64,000 nucleotides of DNA, taken from the NCBI GenBank assembly GCA_003402345.1, contig QFXH01000001.1, positions 372,001 to 436,000 on the forward strand. Direction: 5' to 3'. The DNA comes from Candidatus Nitrotoga sp. MKT. GTDB lineage: Bacteria > Pseudomonadota > Gammaproteobacteria > Burkholderiales > Gallionellaceae. Below are positions 10,600 through 21,397 of the stretch, one piece after another (position 1 is the first letter of the stretch; the number at the start of each line of letters is the position of its first letter). The translations under genes were made by a program, and so were the position numbers. The notes under the pieces were generated by a model, which saw only the letters and a list, made by a program, of their open reading frames with translations, had not been told where the DNA came from and made no database searches.

Positions 10600-12950
10600 G
10601 CGCGCTCCACTCTAATCGTTCCAAACATGGCGCCCAGTTCTGCTGTTATGGTATGGCCTGCGGCCACGCGCACAACACCACGCGGTAAACTGTCATCTGC
10701 GATTATAGATAGCCTCACGCTGCCCTGCCCTTGCGTTAACTTGACCATTTCACCAGATTGCAGATTAAGTTTTTCTAGTTCTACGCTATGTATCAGCGCA
10801 CGCGGAGTGGCAGCATCACGAGTTTTTTGTAGCGAAGCGGCGCGGCGCACAATGGCGTCAGTGGCATAAATCGGTACATCGCTGACGCGCTGTAAACCAG
10901 TGACATTCCAAGTCGCGTTTTGCGCCGACACATCATATAAGGCGTTGCCAAGTTTGGCAGATACGTCTATGCCGCCCAGCACTTCGTCGCGAACTGCTTC
11001 GCTGTTGTTGTAATCAAAACCAGATATATTAAGCATATTTCCCAAGACGCGAAGTACTTTCCACGCTGGACGTGCATCGCCTAATGGCTGAACTGTACCC
11101 TTGAAACTTTGCACACGCCCTTCTGAACTGATAAAAGTCCCGGAGGTTTCAGTAAATGGAGTAATCGGTAATAACACATCGGCGTACTCGGTAGCATGGT
11201 GTTTGTAAGCGCTCAACGCCACAACCATATCTGCGGCGCCCATCGCAGCTAATGCTTGCTGCGGGTCCTGCATATCCAGTTCCACTTCGACATTAAGCAA
11301 GATATAAGCCTTGCGCTGTGCAGTTAGCATTGTGGAGGCGTTCATACCATGCTCAGCACCAGCGAATGGCACCGCTTGCGCCAAATATCCGCCCACACTA
11401 TTGGCTGCTTCGCCAAAGAAGCCAAATTTTGCTCCGCAGAGCGTGGCGATGTGTTGTGCCAGCAATTGTAGTTGTGACGCTTGTGGATGCTGCTGTGCGA
11501 AGTTGCCGAGCAAAATGGCAACACGCTCACCGCTGGCAAGACTGTCAGCCATTGCCTGCGCGATGGCTGACAGCGTGACAGACTGTACGATTTGTTGCAC
11601 GCTAGTATCCAGAGTGGCTTGCTTGATTGTGGACAACGCTTTCAACACTTGCGCCAATACCGTAGTCATTTCGGTCGGTGGAACGATCTCCTTGTTGACA
11701 ATTGGCATCAACAGATCGTCATCGGTAGCATGTATTAGATTAATTTGCGCGCCCTTCTTCGTTGCCTGACGCACGCGTGATGCTAACAACGGATGGTCTT
11801 TACGTAAGAAGCTGCCCACTAGCAGGAAGCGGTCAACAAGACTAATATCAGCCACTGCCATACCTAGCCAAGGTGCTCCGGTTTGCTTACTGTCGGCGCT
11901 AAAATCAGATTGTCGTAGGCGGAAATCCACGTTATGGCTACCCAAACCGCGCGCCAGTTTCTGCAATAAATAAAGCTCTTCCAGAGTGGAATGTGGCGTG
12001 GCTAATACGCCTATATTTTCCGCACCTGATTCATGAGTAATTTGGCGCAGTCCGTTAGCCACATACTCCAGTGCGACTTGCCACTCCACTTCCAGCCATT
12101 TTCCGCCCTGCTTGATCATCGGCTTAGTAAGACGTTCAGCTGAGTTCAACCCTTCGTAGCTAAAACGATCTTTATCGGACAACCAGCACTCATTGATTTC
12201 TTCATTCTCAATTGGCAACACACGCATCACGCGGTTATTTTTGACCTGTACCGCCAGGTTGGAACCCAAACTATCGTGCGGGCTAATAGACTTGCGACGC
12301 GATAACTCCCAAGTGCGGGCACTATAACGGAATGGTTTGCTGGTGAGGGCACCGACCGGACAGAGGTCGATCATATTACCGGACAATTCGGAATCTATTG
12401 TATCGGATACAAAAGCCATAATTTCGGCATGTTCACCACGGAAAGCCTGTCCCAGTTCCATCGCGCCACCAATTTCGATGCCGAAACGCACACAACGGGT
12501 ACAGTTGATGCAGCGACTCATCTCTTCGGCAGCTACCAAGGGGCCGATGTCCTTATGCAACACGACGCGTTTTTCTTCGTGGTAACGTGAAGCGCTGCCA
12601 CCATAACCGACCGCTAGATCCTGTAATTCGCATTCACCGCCTTGATCACATATTGGGCAATCCAATGGATGATTAATTAATAAGAATTCCATTACGCCTT
12701 TTTGCGCTTTCACAGCTTGTTCGGAGGCAGTAAAAACTTTCATGCCTTCAGCCACAGGCGTAGCACAAGCGGGCAACGGCTTAGGCGCTTTTTCAATTTG
12801 CACTAAACACATGCGGCAATTAGCTGCAATAGACAGTTTTTTGTGGTAACAAAAGTGTGGAATATAGATACCCAACTGATGTGCCGCATCTATCACAGAG
12901 CATCCGTTTTCCACATCAATATGCTTGCCGTCAATTTCAATGTTGATCAT
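10596..12950 (-). CDS. nuoG: NADH-quinone oxidoreductase subunit G
   Basis: The largest peripheral subunit, 784 residues. The N-terminal ferredoxin-like domain has the [2Fe-2S] ligands Cys34, Cys45, Cys48 and Cys62. Next come the His-ligated cluster motif [14 protein letters not shown] (His94, Cys98, Cys101, Cys107) and a CxxCxxC set from Cys147 with a distant Cys in CPVGAL. The remainder is a molybdopterin-oxidoreductase-like fold without cofactor. It overlaps nuoH by 4 bp and follows nuoF by 14 bp. Confidence 0.97.
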   Translation of the reverse strand: MINIEIDGKHIDVENGCSVIDAAHQLGIYIPHFCYHKKLSIAANCRMCLVQIEKAPKPLPACATPVAEGMKVFTASEQAVKAQKGVMEFLLINHPLDCPICDQGGECELQDLAVGYGGSASRYHEEKRVVLHKDIGPLVAAEEMSRCINCTRCVRFGIEIGGAMELGQAFRGEHAEIMAFVSDTIDSELSGNMIDLCPVGALTSKPFRYSARTWELSRRKSISPHDSLGSNLAVQVKNNRVMRVLPIENEEINECWLSDKDRFSYEGLNSAERLTKPMIKQGGKWLEVEWQVALEYVANGLRQITHESGAENIGVLATPHSTLEELYLLQKLARGLGSHNVDFRLRQSDFSADSKQTGAPWLGMAVADISLVDRFLLVGSFLRKDHPLLASRVRQATKKGAQINLIHATDDDLLMPIVNKEIVPPTEMTTVLAQVLKALSTIKQATLDTSVQQIVQSVTLSAIAQAMADSLASGERVAILLGNFAQQHPQASQLQLLAQHIATLCGAKFGFFGEAANSVGGYLAQAVPFAGAEHGMNASTMLTAQRKAYILLNVEVELDMQDPQQALAAMGAADMVVALSAYKHHATEYADVLLPITPFTETSGTFISSEGRVQSFKGTVQPLGDARPAWKVLRVLGNMLNISGFDYNNSEAVRDEVLGGIDVSAKLGNALYDVSAQNATWNVTGLQRVSDVPIYATDAIVRRAASLQKTRDAATPRALIHSVELEKLNLQSGEMVKLTQGQGSVRLSIIADDSLPRGVVRVAAGHTITAELGAMFGTIRVERA

Positions 12951-12964
12951 TACTCACCTAACCG

Positions 12965-14236
12965 TCAGTCTTGCACCAAACAGCGCTTGTGTTCGATGTG
13001 ATATTCAAACTCGTTACGGAAATGCTTAAGGAAACCCTGCACTGGCCACGCAGCGGCATCACCAAGCGCGCAAATTGTGCGGCCCGCAATGTTCTCACAC
13101 AGATCAAGCAAAAGATCCAAATCTTCCGGACGTCCTTCCCCTTTTTCGATACGGTGTATGATCCGATATAACCAGCCAGTGCCTTCACGGCACGGCGTAC
13201 ATTGGCCACATGATTCTTCAAAATAAAAATAGGACAAACGCTCTAGTGCACGCACCATACAGGTCGTGTCATCCATGATGATAATCGCACCTGTGCCTAG
13301 CATAGAACCCGCTTTTGCAATGGAATCATAATCCATGTCGAGATCCATCATAATCTCACCGGGTAAAACTGGCATAGAAGACCCCCCGGGGATACATGCC
13401 TTCAACTTACGGTCACCGCGCATACCACCAGCCATTTCCAACAATGTTTTGAACGGTGTTCCGAGTGGAACCTCAAAATTTCCTGGCCTGTTAACGTGGC
13501 CGGAAATGGAGAATAATTTAATTCCGCCATTGTTCGGCCTACCCAGCTCAAGGAAATTTTGCCCACCATTATTAATAATGTAAGGAATGCTGGCGAAGGT
13601 TTCAGTGTTATTGATGGTGGTCGGCTTACCATATAAGCCAAAACTTGCCGGAAATGGAGGTTTGAAGCGCGGTTGACCTTTTTTGCCTTCGATCGATTCG
13701 AGCAATGCAGTTTCTTCGCCACAAATGTAGGCACCATAGCCCAGATGATTATGCAGCTCGAAACTAAAATCGCTGCCAAGTATGTTATTACCCAGATAGC
13801 CCATCGCACGCGCTTCATCACATGCTGCCTCCATGCGTTCATAGGCCTCGAAAATCTCGCCGTGCACATAGTTGTAGCCGACTTTGACACCCATGGTATA
13901 GGCGGCGATAGCCATACCTTCTATGAGAATGTGCGGGTTGTAGCGCAGAATGTCCCTGTCCTTAAAGGTACCCGGCTCTCCCTCATCAGAATTGCATACC
14001 AAATATTTATCGCCCTGGTAATTGCGCGGCATAAAGCTCCACTTTAAACCGGTAGGAAAACCGGCACCTCCGCGACCACGCAAACCGGAACTCTTAACTT
14101 CGGCGATGATAGACTCAGGCGTCATTTTTTCCGCTAGGATTTTGCGTAGCGCTTGGTAGCCACCTACTTTAAGGTAATTTTCCAGCGTCCATGGCTGGTC
14201 GAAATGCATAGTATTAAGAAGAATGGGAGTGCTCAT
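12965..14236 (-). CDS. nuoF: NADH-quinone oxidoreductase subunit F (NADH/FMN site)
   Basis: The subunit that oxidises NADH through FMN; 423 residues. The glycine-rich FMN/NADH loop [16 protein letters not shown] lies near residues 51-66 and [14 protein letters not shown] near 80-95. The C-terminal [4Fe-4S] (N3) motif is [13 protein letters not shown], with a fourth Cys in GRTICALGD. The start overlaps the nuoE stop as ATGA with AAGGA upstream. Confidence 0.97.
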   Translation of the reverse strand: MSTPILLNTMHFDQPWTLENYLKVGGYQALRKILAEKMTPESIIAEVKSSGLRGRGGAGFPTGLKWSFMPRNYQGDKYLVCNSDEGEPGTFKDRDILRYNPHILIEGMAIAAYTMGVKVGYNYVHGEIFEAYERMEAACDEARAMGYLGNNILGSDFSFELHNHLGYGAYICGEETALLESIEGKKGQPRFKPPFPASFGLYGKPTTINNTETFASIPYIINNGGQNFLELGRPNNGGIKLFSISGHVNRPGNFEVPLGTPFKTLLEMAGGMRGDRKLKACIPGGSSMPVLPGEIMMDLDMDYDSIAKAGSMLGTGAIIIMDDTTCMVRALERLSYFYFEESCGQCTPCREGTGWLYRIIHRIEKGEGRPEDLDLLLDLCENIAGRTICALGDAAAWPVQGFLKHFRNEFEYHIEHKRCLVQD

Positions 14237-14712
14237 TCCTTATCCAATTCCGCCAGAATTTGATCGATTTTTTCTTTGGTGAGATGGCCGCACGTTTTTT
14301 TGTTGTTAATCATGAGTAGTGGTGCCTCATCACAGACGTTCTGGCACTCGCCTTCGCGCAGGCCAAACTTTCCATCCGCTGTCACTTCGCCAACCCCGAT
14401 ACCGAGCTTGTTTTTAATATAATCCAATGTTTCCATGGCTCCCACCAATTGGCAGGACAGATTGGTACACACCGTAAGCGTGTGCCGACCCATAGGCTTG
14501 AGGTTATACATGTTATAGAAAGTCGCCACTTCATATACACCCATCTGTGACATGCCGAGATAGGCCGCAACATCAACCATGTCCCCGGTGTCTATCCAAC
14601 CTTTTTCATCTTGCACGAAACGTAATGCAGCCATAACGGCAGACTGCTTCCAATCGGACGGATATTTCTTCAGCTCGCGGTCTATTTTTGCTCGAACTTG
14701 CTCGGATAACAT
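14233..14712 (-). CDS. nuoE: NADH-quinone oxidoreductase subunit E
   Basis: A thioredoxin-fold subunit with the [2Fe-2S] cluster N1a; 159 residues. The ligand pairs are in [11 protein letters not shown] and [10 protein letters not shown] chose the ATG at 14712 because AGAGGT lies 6 bp upstream; a TTG one codon earlier is less likely. That ribosome-binding site coincides with the terminal repeat of the small element in the nuoD-nuoE spacer. Confidence 0.96.
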   Translation of the reverse strand: MLSEQVRAKIDRELKKYPSDWKQSAVMAALRFVQDEKGWIDTGDMVDVAAYLGMSQMGVYEVATFYNMYNLKPMGRHTLTVCTNLSCQLVGAMETLDYIKNKLGIGVGEVTADGKFGLREGECQNVCDEAPLLMINNKKTCGHLTKEKIDQILAELDKE

Positions 14713-14718
14713 CAAAGA

Positions 14719-14807
14719 ACCTCTAAAAATGCCGTTAACATAAAAGCGGGAATCCGGCTTTTTGATGGGGCGTCCACGGAAATGATGAATTCAGAATTAT
14801 TAGAGGT
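14719..14807. repeat. MITE-like element in the nuoD-nuoE spacer
   Basis: Inverted ends ACCTCTAAAAAT (14719-14730) and ATTATTAGAGGT (14796-14807) match at 11 of 12 positions. Their outer part equals the ends of the 141-bp element at 50881-51021. The interior is different and shorter (about 65 bp). The element fills almost the whole 100-bp spacer. The left end, read on the minus strand, gives the AGAGGT that sits at ribosome-binding distance from nuoE. Because the ends are short, chance similarity is not excluded. Confidence 0.5.
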
Positions 14808-14812
14808 ATCCA

Positions 14813-16066
14813 TCAGCGGTCAACTTCTCCAAAAACTATATCTTGCGTACCAATAATCGCCACTACATCCGCAATCATATGACCACGCGCCATTTCATCC
14901 AGCGCCGCGATATGGGCAAAACCAGGAGCACGAATTTTCAGGCGATAAGGCTTGTTCGCCCCATCAGAAATTATGTATATACCAAACTCACCTTTAGGAT
15001 GTTCTACTGCCGCATAAGCCTCGCCGGATGGAATATGCATACCCTCGGTAAATAGCTTGAAATGGTGGATCAACTCTTCCATATTCTGTTTCATCGATTC
15101 GCGTTTAGGAGGCGCGACTTTGAAATTATTTACTATCACCGGACCGGGATTTTGACGCAACCAACTGATACATTGCTTGATAATACGGTTTGACTGGCGC
15201 ATCTCTTCCACACGCACCAGATAGCGGTCATAACAATCACCTTCGACTCCCACAGGAATATCAAAATCGATGCGGTTGTATACTTCGTAAGGTTGCTTTT
15301 TGCGTAGGTCCCAAGCAATACCGGAACCACGTAGCATGGGACCGCTGAAGCCGAGCGCTAGCGCACGTTCCGGAGTGACCACACCGATGCCGACGGTACG
15401 CTGCTTCCAGATTCGGTTGTCGGTCAACAAAGTCTCATATTCATCAACGCAGATGGGAAAACGATTGGTAAAGTCTTCCATAAAATCAAGTAAGGAACCT
15501 TCACGGTTCTCATTCATCTTCTTTATAGCCTTGGCATTGTGAATCTTGGATGCCTGATATAAGGGCATTGAATCAGGCAAATCTCGATACACCCCGCCTG
15601 GACGGTAATATGCTGCATGCAGCCGTGCGCCGGATACTGCCTCATATACATCCATCAGATCTTCGCGCTCACGGAAGGCATATAAAAACACGGTCATTGC
15701 ACCAATATCCAATGCATGTGCTCCAAGCCACAGCAGATGGTTCATTACTCGGGTAATTTCGTCGAACATTACCCGAATATACTGCGCCCTCATTGGTACT
15801 TCGAGAGCAAGCAATTTTTCGATGGCCATGACGTAGGCATGTTCGTTACACATCATCGACACGTAGTCGAGGCGATCCATATAAGGCAGCGACTGCAGAT
15901 ACGTTTTATGCTCAGCCAGTTTCTCAGTACCACGGTGAAGCAAACCGATATGCGGATCAGCCCGCTCAATTACTTCACCGTCCAGTTCCAGAACCAGGCG
16001 CAATACGCCGTGTGCAGATGGATGTTGCGGCCCAAAATTCATGGTGTAGTTTTTTATTTCAGCCAT
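14813..16066 (-). CDS. nuoD: NADH-quinone oxidoreductase subunit D
   Basis: The 49-kDa-type subunit that forms the quinone-reduction pocket with NuoB; 417 residues. It opens with [18 protein letters not shown], which contains the conserved His that binds the quinone headgroup, and includes [14 protein letters not shown]-type sequence and the C-terminal DIVFGEVDR. The ATG at 16066 gives the usual N-terminus [12 protein letters not shown]; an upstream in-frame ATG at 16093 would add nine non-conserved residues. The spacer to nuoC is 96 bp. Confidence 0.96.
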   Translation of the reverse strand: MAEIKNYTMNFGPQHPSAHGVLRLVLELDGEVIERADPHIGLLHRGTEKLAEHKTYLQSLPYMDRLDYVSMMCNEHAYVMAIEKLLALEVPMRAQYIRVMFDEITRVMNHLLWLGAHALDIGAMTVFLYAFREREDLMDVYEAVSGARLHAAYYRPGGVYRDLPDSMPLYQASKIHNAKAIKKMNENREGSLLDFMEDFTNRFPICVDEYETLLTDNRIWKQRTVGIGVVTPERALALGFSGPMLRGSGIAWDLRKKQPYEVYNRIDFDIPVGVEGDCYDRYLVRVEEMRQSNRIIKQCISWLRQNPGPVIVNNFKVAPPKRESMKQNMEELIHHFKLFTEGMHIPSGEAYAAVEHPKGEFGIYIISDGANKPYRLKIRAPGFAHIAALDEMARGHMIADVVAIIGTQDIVFGEVDR

Positions 16067-16162
16067 GATAAAAGCCTTCGCCCCTGTTGCCAAAAAAAGA
16101 AGATGCGTACAAAATTTTAGGTGAAATCTTTATTTGCGCGCCGGTACCCAAGCTTCTGCCTT

Positions 16163-16804
16163 TCATTTCAACCCCCCGTAATGTTCTTCACGAATGATGC
16201 GGGGAACGAGTTCACGGGGTTCAATCGACACCGGTTGATAAATTACGCGCTGCTGCTCAGGGTCGTAGCGCATCTCGACATGCCCTGATAATGGAAAATC
16301 TTTGCGGAAAGGATTGCCAACAAAACCGTAATCTGTGAGCAGGCGACGCAAATCAGGATGATCAGTAAAAACAATTCCATACAAATCAAATGCCTCGCGC
16401 TCATACCAATTGGCGCACGGCCAAATGCTCACTACGGAGCTCAGGACTGGCAAATCATCGTCTTCCGCAAATACGCGCACGCGTAGGCGGATATTATGGG
16501 TCAACGACAACAAATGATAAACCACGGCAAATCGAGAAGGATAAGCGTCAGAAGCAATATCAGATTTCAGGTAAGCACCGCCTTCACAAATTTCACCCCC
16601 ATAAGTACAGTAATCCACCCCGCACAGATCTATCAACTGTTCAAAACGCAAATCAGGATCATCGCGCAAACGTGCTAGCACCTCCAGCAGGTCAATATCC
16701 CTCACGACTAAGGTCAACTCGCCCAACACATTTTCTAAACTCACTATTTGGCTAGCGAAAATCGTGGTCAAGTTAGTAGTCAAAAGGGTTAAATTAGCGG
16801 CCAT
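16163..16804 (-). CDS. nuoC: NADH-quinone oxidoreductase subunit C
   Basis: The 30-kDa-type peripheral subunit, 213 residues. The conserved block [29 protein letters not shown] and the terminal [14 protein letters not shown] region are present. The nuoC and nuoD frames are separate, as is usual in betaproteobacteria. No strong ribosome-binding site is visible at the ATG. A 170-bp spacer separates it from nuoB. Confidence 0.95.
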   Translation of the reverse strand: MAANLTLLTTNLTTIFASQIVSLENVLGELTLVVRDIDLLEVLARLRDDPDLRFEQLIDLCGVDYCTYGGEICEGGAYLKSDIASDAYPSRFAVVYHLLSLTHNIRLRVRVFAEDDDLPVLSSVVSIWPCANWYEREAFDLYGIVFTDHPDLRRLLTDYGFVGNPFRKDFPLSGHVEMRYDPEQQRVIYQPVSIEPRELVPRIIREEHYGGLK

Positions 16805-16974
16805 GTTTTACACCGATGTCGTATGAATCAAGTTTATGATCGCATTTTGAGTTGACGAACAAGTCATGCCGATTAAAGCACAATCTGTCCATACACTTCA
16901 GATGACAGATATCGCTCTCATTTGAACCGATACCAATAGCATTGAGTTTTCCATCATGAATATTGCACATAAAT

Positions 16975-17451
16975 TTAGCGCGCAATTGTATTAGTTCGTT
17001 TAATTTTGTTTTGCAATTGAATAATGCCATACAACAGTGCCTCAGCAGTTGGCGGGCAACCTGGCACATACACATCCACCGGCACGATGCGGTCACAACC
17101 TCGAACAACCGAATAGGAATAATGGTAGTAGCCGCCACCATTAGCGCAGGATCCCATTGAGATTACCCAGCGCGGCTCAGCCATTTGATCATATACTTTG
17201 CGTAGCGCCGGTGCCATCTTGTTACACAGTGTGCCAGCTACTACCATCACATCTGACTGGCGCGGGCTGGGACGAAATGTTATGCCAAAGCGATCAAGAT
17301 CATAGCGTGAAGCACCCGCCTGCATCATTTCTACCGCACAACACGCCAAACCAAAAGTCATTGGCCACAGTGAACCCGTACGAGCATAATTAATCAATAC
17401 GTCCAGTGATGTGGTAACAATGCCTTTTTCCAGAGCGCCTTCTATTCCCAT
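16975..17451 (-). CDS. nuoB: NADH-quinone oxidoreductase subunit B
   Basis: This subunit carries the terminal [4Fe-4S] cluster N2 that reduces quinone; 158 residues. The adjacent-cysteine motif LACCAVEMM and the later GSCAN and [14 protein letters not shown] supply the four ligands. I chose the ATG at 17451 ([10 protein letters not shown], with AGGAG 8 bp upstream) rather than the open frame extending to 17562, which only shadows nuoA. It overlaps the nuoA end by 10 bp. Confidence 0.96.
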   Translation of the reverse strand: MGIEGALEKGIVTTSLDVLINYARTGSLWPMTFGLACCAVEMMQAGASRYDLDRFGITFRPSPRQSDVMVVAGTLCNKMAPALRKVYDQMAEPRWVISMGSCANGGGYYHYSYSVVRGCDRIVPVDVYVPGCPPTAEALLYGIIQLQNKIKRTNTIAR

Positions 17452-17798
17452 TCCAAAGCTCCTCTTTTCCACTCGTAAATAAATCCAACTACGAGGATAG
17501 CTAAGAAAATTAACATAGAAACGTATCCAAACAAACCGATTTCCTTCAGCACCACTGCCCAAGGAAACAGGAACGCGATTTCTAGATCGAATAGGATAAA
17601 CAAGATAGCAACGAGATAATAACGCACGTCGAATTTCATCCGCGCGTCTTCAAAAGCCCCAAAGCCGCACTCATAAGGTGAGAGCTTTGCGTTGTCTGGG
17701 CGATTAGGAGCAGCCAGCCAGCCTAACAGTAACGGCGCCACACCCATCGCCAGCCCAACGATTATAAACAACAAGATCGGAAAATAATTTTCCAACAT
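17442..17798 (-). CDS. nuoA: NADH-quinone oxidoreductase subunit A
   Basis: A small membrane subunit, 118 residues with three helices and the conserved loop [20 protein letters not shown] containing the Cys that contacts the quinone chamber. The ATG at 17798 has GGGGGGAGG 5 bp upstream; a frame start at 17819 has no such site. It is the first nuo gene, about 100 bp downstream of tRNA-Leu. Confidence 0.96.
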   Translation of the reverse strand: MLENYFPILLFIIVGLAMGVAPLLLGWLAAPNRPDNAKLSPYECGFGAFEDARMKFDVRYYLVAILFILFDLEIAFLFPWAVVLKEIGLFGYVSMLIFLAILVVGFIYEWKRGALEWE

Positions 17799-17901
17799 CT
17801 GAGCCTCCCCCCCATTCATTTGGCGTTTTAAATAAATCTAACGCACGGAATGCATTTCTAGTTCAATTAACCAGAGCTCAGAAAACTTTGGCTTAAATAT
17901 T

Positions 17902-17986
17902 TGGTGCCGATGAGCAGACTCGAACTGCTACAGCTTTCGCCACTAGCCCCTCAAGCTAGCGTGTCTACCAATTTCACCACATCGGC
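17902..17986 (-). tRNA. tRNA-Leu (anticodon GAG), CCA encoded
   Basis: The minus strand folds as an 85-nt class II tRNA. The acceptor stem is GCCGATG/CATCGGC with discriminator A and genomic CCA. The D-arm contains GGTAGACACG, the anticodon stem is CTAGC/GCTAG with loop TTGAGGG (anticodon GAG, leucine), a long variable arm follows, and the T-loop is TTCGAGT. It lies between secG and nuoA on the same strand and is probably processed from a common transcript. Confidence 0.96.
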
Positions 17987-17995
17987 ATAGTTCTA

Positions 17996-18346
17996 TTATT
18001 TTGGTATTTCTTGCGACTTTGAATTACTGGTGTTACTAGGTGCTGAGGTGGGCGCCACTGTCGACTGCGTCGGCTGTGATACCTCATGCTTATCCATTAC
18101 GCCACGAGATTGCGATGGATTAGCATAGATATAAGTTAAAGACAGGCTGGTAATAAAAAATATCCCTGTAGCCACTGCCGTACTACGACTTAGAAAATTA
18201 GCTGAACCGCTCGAGCCAAACACACTCCCGGCGGAACCTGTGCCAAAGGCAGCGCCCATGTCTGCCCCTTTGCCATGCTGCATTAACACCAACCCAACGA
18301 GTACTATCGCCGTTAATACATGTATAACCCAAACGAAAATTTCCAC
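17996..18346 (-). CDS. secG: Preprotein translocase subunit SecG
   Basis: An auxiliary subunit of the SecYEG channel, 116 residues. Two transmembrane helices ([19 protein letters not shown] and [19 protein letters not shown]) flank the conserved loop [12 protein letters not shown] with [15 protein letters not shown] Ser/Thr/Pro-rich polar tail follows, as in many betaproteobacterial homologues. It lies 22 bp after tpiA and just before tRNA-Leu. Confidence 0.95.
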   Translation of the reverse strand: MEIFVWVIHVLTAIVLVGLVLMQHGKGADMGAAFGTGSAGSVFGSSGSANFLSRSTAVATGIFFITSLSLTYIYANPSQSRGVMDKHEVSQPTQSTVAPTSAPSNTSNSKSQEIPK

Positions 18347-18368
18347 GTACTACTCCAAAATATCGAAT

Positions 18369-19124
18369 TTATTTTTGTCCAGCATTACAAATACCTAAAA
18401 AATCTTCAGCAATCAACGATGCGCCTCCGATCAGCCCACCATCAATATCCGGCATGGCAAATAATTCGGCTGCGTTGGAAGCATTAACGCTACCGCCATA
18501 AAGTATACGCAAGGTCTGACCAAACTCCTCATCAAAACCAGCAATGCGTTTGCGTATAAAAGCATGTACCTCTTGTGCCTGTTCTGGTGAGGCGGTCTTG
18601 CCAGTACCTATAGCCCAAACTGGCTCATAAGCAATTACCGCAGTACGGAATGACTGCACACCCCGCAGCTTAATAACTGCAGCCAACTGTTCCGCTACCA
18701 CTGCTTCTGTCGTACCTGCTTCACGCTGCTCCAAAGTTTCACCAACACAAATTATGGGTGATAACTCTGCCTTCTGAACAGCAGCGAATTTTTCTGCCAC
18801 CAACTGGCTACTTTCACCGTAGATGTTGCGTCGTTCAGAATGTCCAACAATCACATAGTCGCAGCCAAAATCACTCAACATAGGAACCGATACCTCACCA
18901 GTGTAAGCTCCCTTGTTCGCTTGATGCACATCCTGCGCACCCCATTTTATTGGGGTTTCACGCAGCAGTAATTGCGTTTGTGCAAGATAGGGAAAAGGCA
19001 CACACACAGCGCAATCTACCCCTGACATTTGCGCTACACCATTTACCACCTCTTTCAACAAAGCCTCATTTGCGGTCAGCGCCCCATTCATCTTCCAATT
19101 TCCGACAATGAATTTGCGTTGCAT
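18369..19124 (-). CDS. tpiA: Triosephosphate isomerase
   Basis: Interconverts dihydroxyacetone phosphate and glyceraldehyde-3-phosphate in glycolysis and gluconeogenesis. The product has 251 residues with the full active-site set: GNWKMNG (Lys near 12), IVGHSERR (His near 96) and AYEPVWAIGTGKTAS (Glu near 167, then the mobile loop 6). It is the first gene of the leftward tpiA-secG-tRNA-nuo run; the promoter should lie in the 19.1-19.3 kb region. Confidence 0.97.
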   Translation of the reverse strand: MQRKFIVGNWKMNGALTANEALLKEVVNGVAQMSGVDCAVCVPFPYLAQTQLLLRETPIKWGAQDVHQANKGAYTGEVSVPMLSDFGCDYVIVGHSERRNIYGESSQLVAEKFAAVQKAELSPIICVGETLEQREAGTTEAVVAEQLAAVIKLRGVQSFRTAVIAYEPVWAIGTGKTASPEQAQEVHAFIRKRIAGFDEEFGQTLRILYGGSVNASNAAELFAMPDIDGGLIGGASLIAEDFLGICNAGQK

Positions 19125-19747
19125 TTTAACTGATGCCTTTCAAAACAACGAAGGCGGCTATGCTACCCGTGAAAATACAATCGGTCAATCTCACTTCTAG
19201 CCACTTGCCTAACGCCAAATAGCAATACCTACTGTCTTGCCCAAGGAAAATGTTCGCCAAAACTTAATCCCATACTTGTTATTGATTTAATACAATTTAT
19301 TGAATTGATGATGCATCTTTTGTAAAGCAGTTCGTATCAAAAATACACCTCTAAAACGTCGCAGTTTTTGACGCTCTCCGATTTGAACCTGGGCTTTTAT
19401 GAATGCGGGTAAATTCGTTTCAAACCCTGCAATAACTCAGCCCAAAAACATGACGAATCATGTTGAACAAGGCGCACTATTAAAATTAGTGATTTCATTG
19501 GGCATGGGTTATCATCCCCCGTTCAGACATAAATTTTAATTTACTAATTAAAATCAAATTATTGAGACTTAATTCCTGCGGACTTATCTTTGAAAATTAT
19601 CACGGCTATCACTACTTTATGTTGAGCCTGTCCAAATTTTTTTACCGCATGTTCAATAAATAATCACTTAACTTTAAGATTGAATCCACAACAATATTTC
19701 ATGGATCCGCTCTTTCGCGTTCATCATTCAGGCAATAATATACCGAC
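19125..19747. other. 623-bp divergent intergenic region
   Basis: It separates leftward tpiA from the rightward UPF0114 gene and must hold promoters for both. Visible structure includes a small inverted repeat ACATGA/TCATGT near 19448-19463, an AT-rich tract at about 19530-19565 and an isolated CACCTCTAAAA near 19345 that resembles the end of the MITE-like repeats in this window. No ORF with family resemblance or structured RNA was recognised. Confidence 0.4.
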
Positions 19748-20305
19748 ATGCTAAATGCTATCGAAAAATGGTTCGAAGCCACACTCTGGAACGGTCGTTT
19801 CGTTGTGGTGGTAGCAGTCGTGGCGAGCATGGCTGCCGCCATTGCAATTTTCTATATGGCCACGGTGGACGTGGTGTACCTTGTCAGCCACATGCTGCAT
19901 TATGCCGACTTTGCACTGACTGATGCGGCACGCAAACTTCTTCACGACCAAACCATCTCTCATGTGGTGGAAGTGGTGGACGGCTACCTACTCGCAACTT
20001 TCATGCTGATTTTTGCGCTTGGTATGTATGAATTATTTGTTAGTGACATTGATGAAGCACATGGCAGCAAGACCTCCAGCAAGATTTTGGTTATTGCAAG
20101 CCTGGATGACCTCAAAGCGCGATTGGCCAAAGTAATCTTAATGATTTTGATCGTCACCCTATTTGAGGAAGCGATGAATATGAAGATATCAACCTCGCTC
20201 GACCTGCTTTATTTCGGTGGTGCCATCGCCCTGATTGGTGCGTCACTATTTTTGACCCACAAGGCGGAAGACCATGGAAAAGGTAGCAAACACCCTGAAG
20301 ATTAA
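19748..20305 (+). CDS. UPF0114 (YqhA-family) membrane protein
   Basis: The product has 185 residues with four hydrophobic segments (about 18-42, 68-94, 128-146 and 153-170) and a charged, His/Lys-rich tail. The pattern of an N-terminal EKWFEATLWNGRF, a central LATFMLIFALGMYELFVS and a later LFEEAMNM fits the UPF0114/YqhA family. Function in that family is not established; it is an integral inner-membrane protein. It stands alone on the plus strand. Confidence 0.85.
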   Translation: MLNAIEKWFEATLWNGRFVVVVAVVASMAAAIAIFYMATVDVVYLVSHMLHYADFALTDAARKLLHDQTISHVVEVVDGYLLATFMLIFALGMYELFVSDIDEAHGSKTSSKILVIASLDDLKARLAKVILMILIVTLFEEAMNMKISTSLDLLYFGGAIALIGASLFLTHKAEDHGKGSKHPED

Positions 20306-20446
20306 GTCGTGAATGCATCTCCAGTTTTCCATGATCCACTGTGCGATTCATGAGTCGTATGTAAACGTTTTACCATGACCAAGCACGACTCTCTATGACG
20401 CTGGGCATGGCTATTTTAACTACACTTTCCTGGCAAATTGACAATC

Positions 20447-21112
20447 ATGGATACAGATTATTGGTGCGAGCGTTGGGTTAGAAGTGAAACGGGTTTCCAT
20501 CAAAATGAAATCAATCCGCACTTGCGGCAATTCTGGCCTGCGCTGAACCTTACACCAGGCAGCCGTGTATTCGTGCCACTTTGTGGCAAGAGCCAGGATA
20601 TGCTTTGGTTACGGGCTCAAGGCCATGAAGTAGTTGGCGTGGAAATCAGTCCATTGGCGGTTGAGGCATTTTTTGCCGAAAATAACCTGCAAGCATCAGC
20701 TACAAAGCACGGTACCGCCAGCATCTATCAGACAGAAGGACTCCGGCTTCACTGCGGCGATTTTTTCCAGGTGACAGCGGAGGATATGACCGGGGTAAGC
20801 GCAGTTTTCGACCGCGCTTCTCTTATCGCGCTACCCCCATCAATGCGCAGCGCCTACGCAGCCCATATGCAAAATATTTTGGTTCCTGGCGTAAAAACTC
20901 TGTTGGTTACCTTCAATTACCCCCAACATGAAATGCAAGGGCCGCCTTTTAGCGTGCAGGAGCCAGAAGTAAGGGCGCTTTATGAGAAAACAAGCGATGT
21001 ACGCCTGTTGCATAGCGCAGACATTCTCAACAAGGAAACACGCTTTCGCGATAAGGGAATAACCCAGTTGCAGGAAAATATTTTTCTTATAACGCATAAC
21101 AAACAGGATTAG
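20447..21112 (+). CDS. tpm: Thiopurine S-methyltransferase family protein
   Basis: A SAM-dependent methyltransferase of the TPMT family (S-methylation of thiopurines; in bacteria also methylation of selenium or tellurium compounds). It has 221 residues. The N-terminal YWCERWVRSETGFHQNEINPHL, the SAM motif VFVPLCGKSQDMLWLRAQGHEVVGVE and DRASLIALPPSMRSAYAAHM are diagnostic. I take the ATG at 20447; a TTG three codons earlier is open but unlikely. No clear Shine-Dalgarno sequence is present. Confidence 0.92.
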   Translation: MDTDYWCERWVRSETGFHQNEINPHLRQFWPALNLTPGSRVFVPLCGKSQDMLWLRAQGHEVVGVEISPLAVEAFFAENNLQASATKHGTASIYQTEGLRLHCGDFFQVTAEDMTGVSAVFDRASLIALPPSMRSAYAAHMQNILVPGVKTLLVTFNYPQHEMQGPPFSVQEPEVRALYEKTSDVRLLHSADILNKETRFRDKGITQLQENIFLITHNKQD

Positions 21113-21397
21113 GAAATAGCGGTTGCCATCCCCATCGCCAATCCAGATTTCCGCATTTCTACGTCAAACATGTAAAGGTAAATATTGGTAAGCAAAGGGC
21201 TGATTACTCCCTATTTGCAGACTGCCAGACTGTCCATGTATTGGCAACCGACCTCAGGAATCGCCCGCACGAAACTTTAATCTTTTATCTTCCTAAACAA
21301 ATACCACGGCACCACTTCAATAAATTCTTAATTTTGCTGTAATTTTCCTGAAACATTATTTCATTATCCTGCGCCTGTACATTCAAAGGAGATGATG

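Noticed and set aside
11311-11769. 152-codon plus-strand frame opposite nuoG
   Set aside because: Cys/Ala-rich shadow of nuoG with no ribosome-binding site.
16794-17141. 115-codon minus-strand frame overlapping nuoB
   Set aside because: It is the wrong frame of nuoB plus the nuoC-nuoB spacer; Cys/Met-rich composition and no family resemblance.
17452-17562. 37-codon N-terminal extension of nuoB
   Set aside because: The extension lies inside nuoA, is not conserved, and the ATG at 17451 has a good ribosome-binding site.
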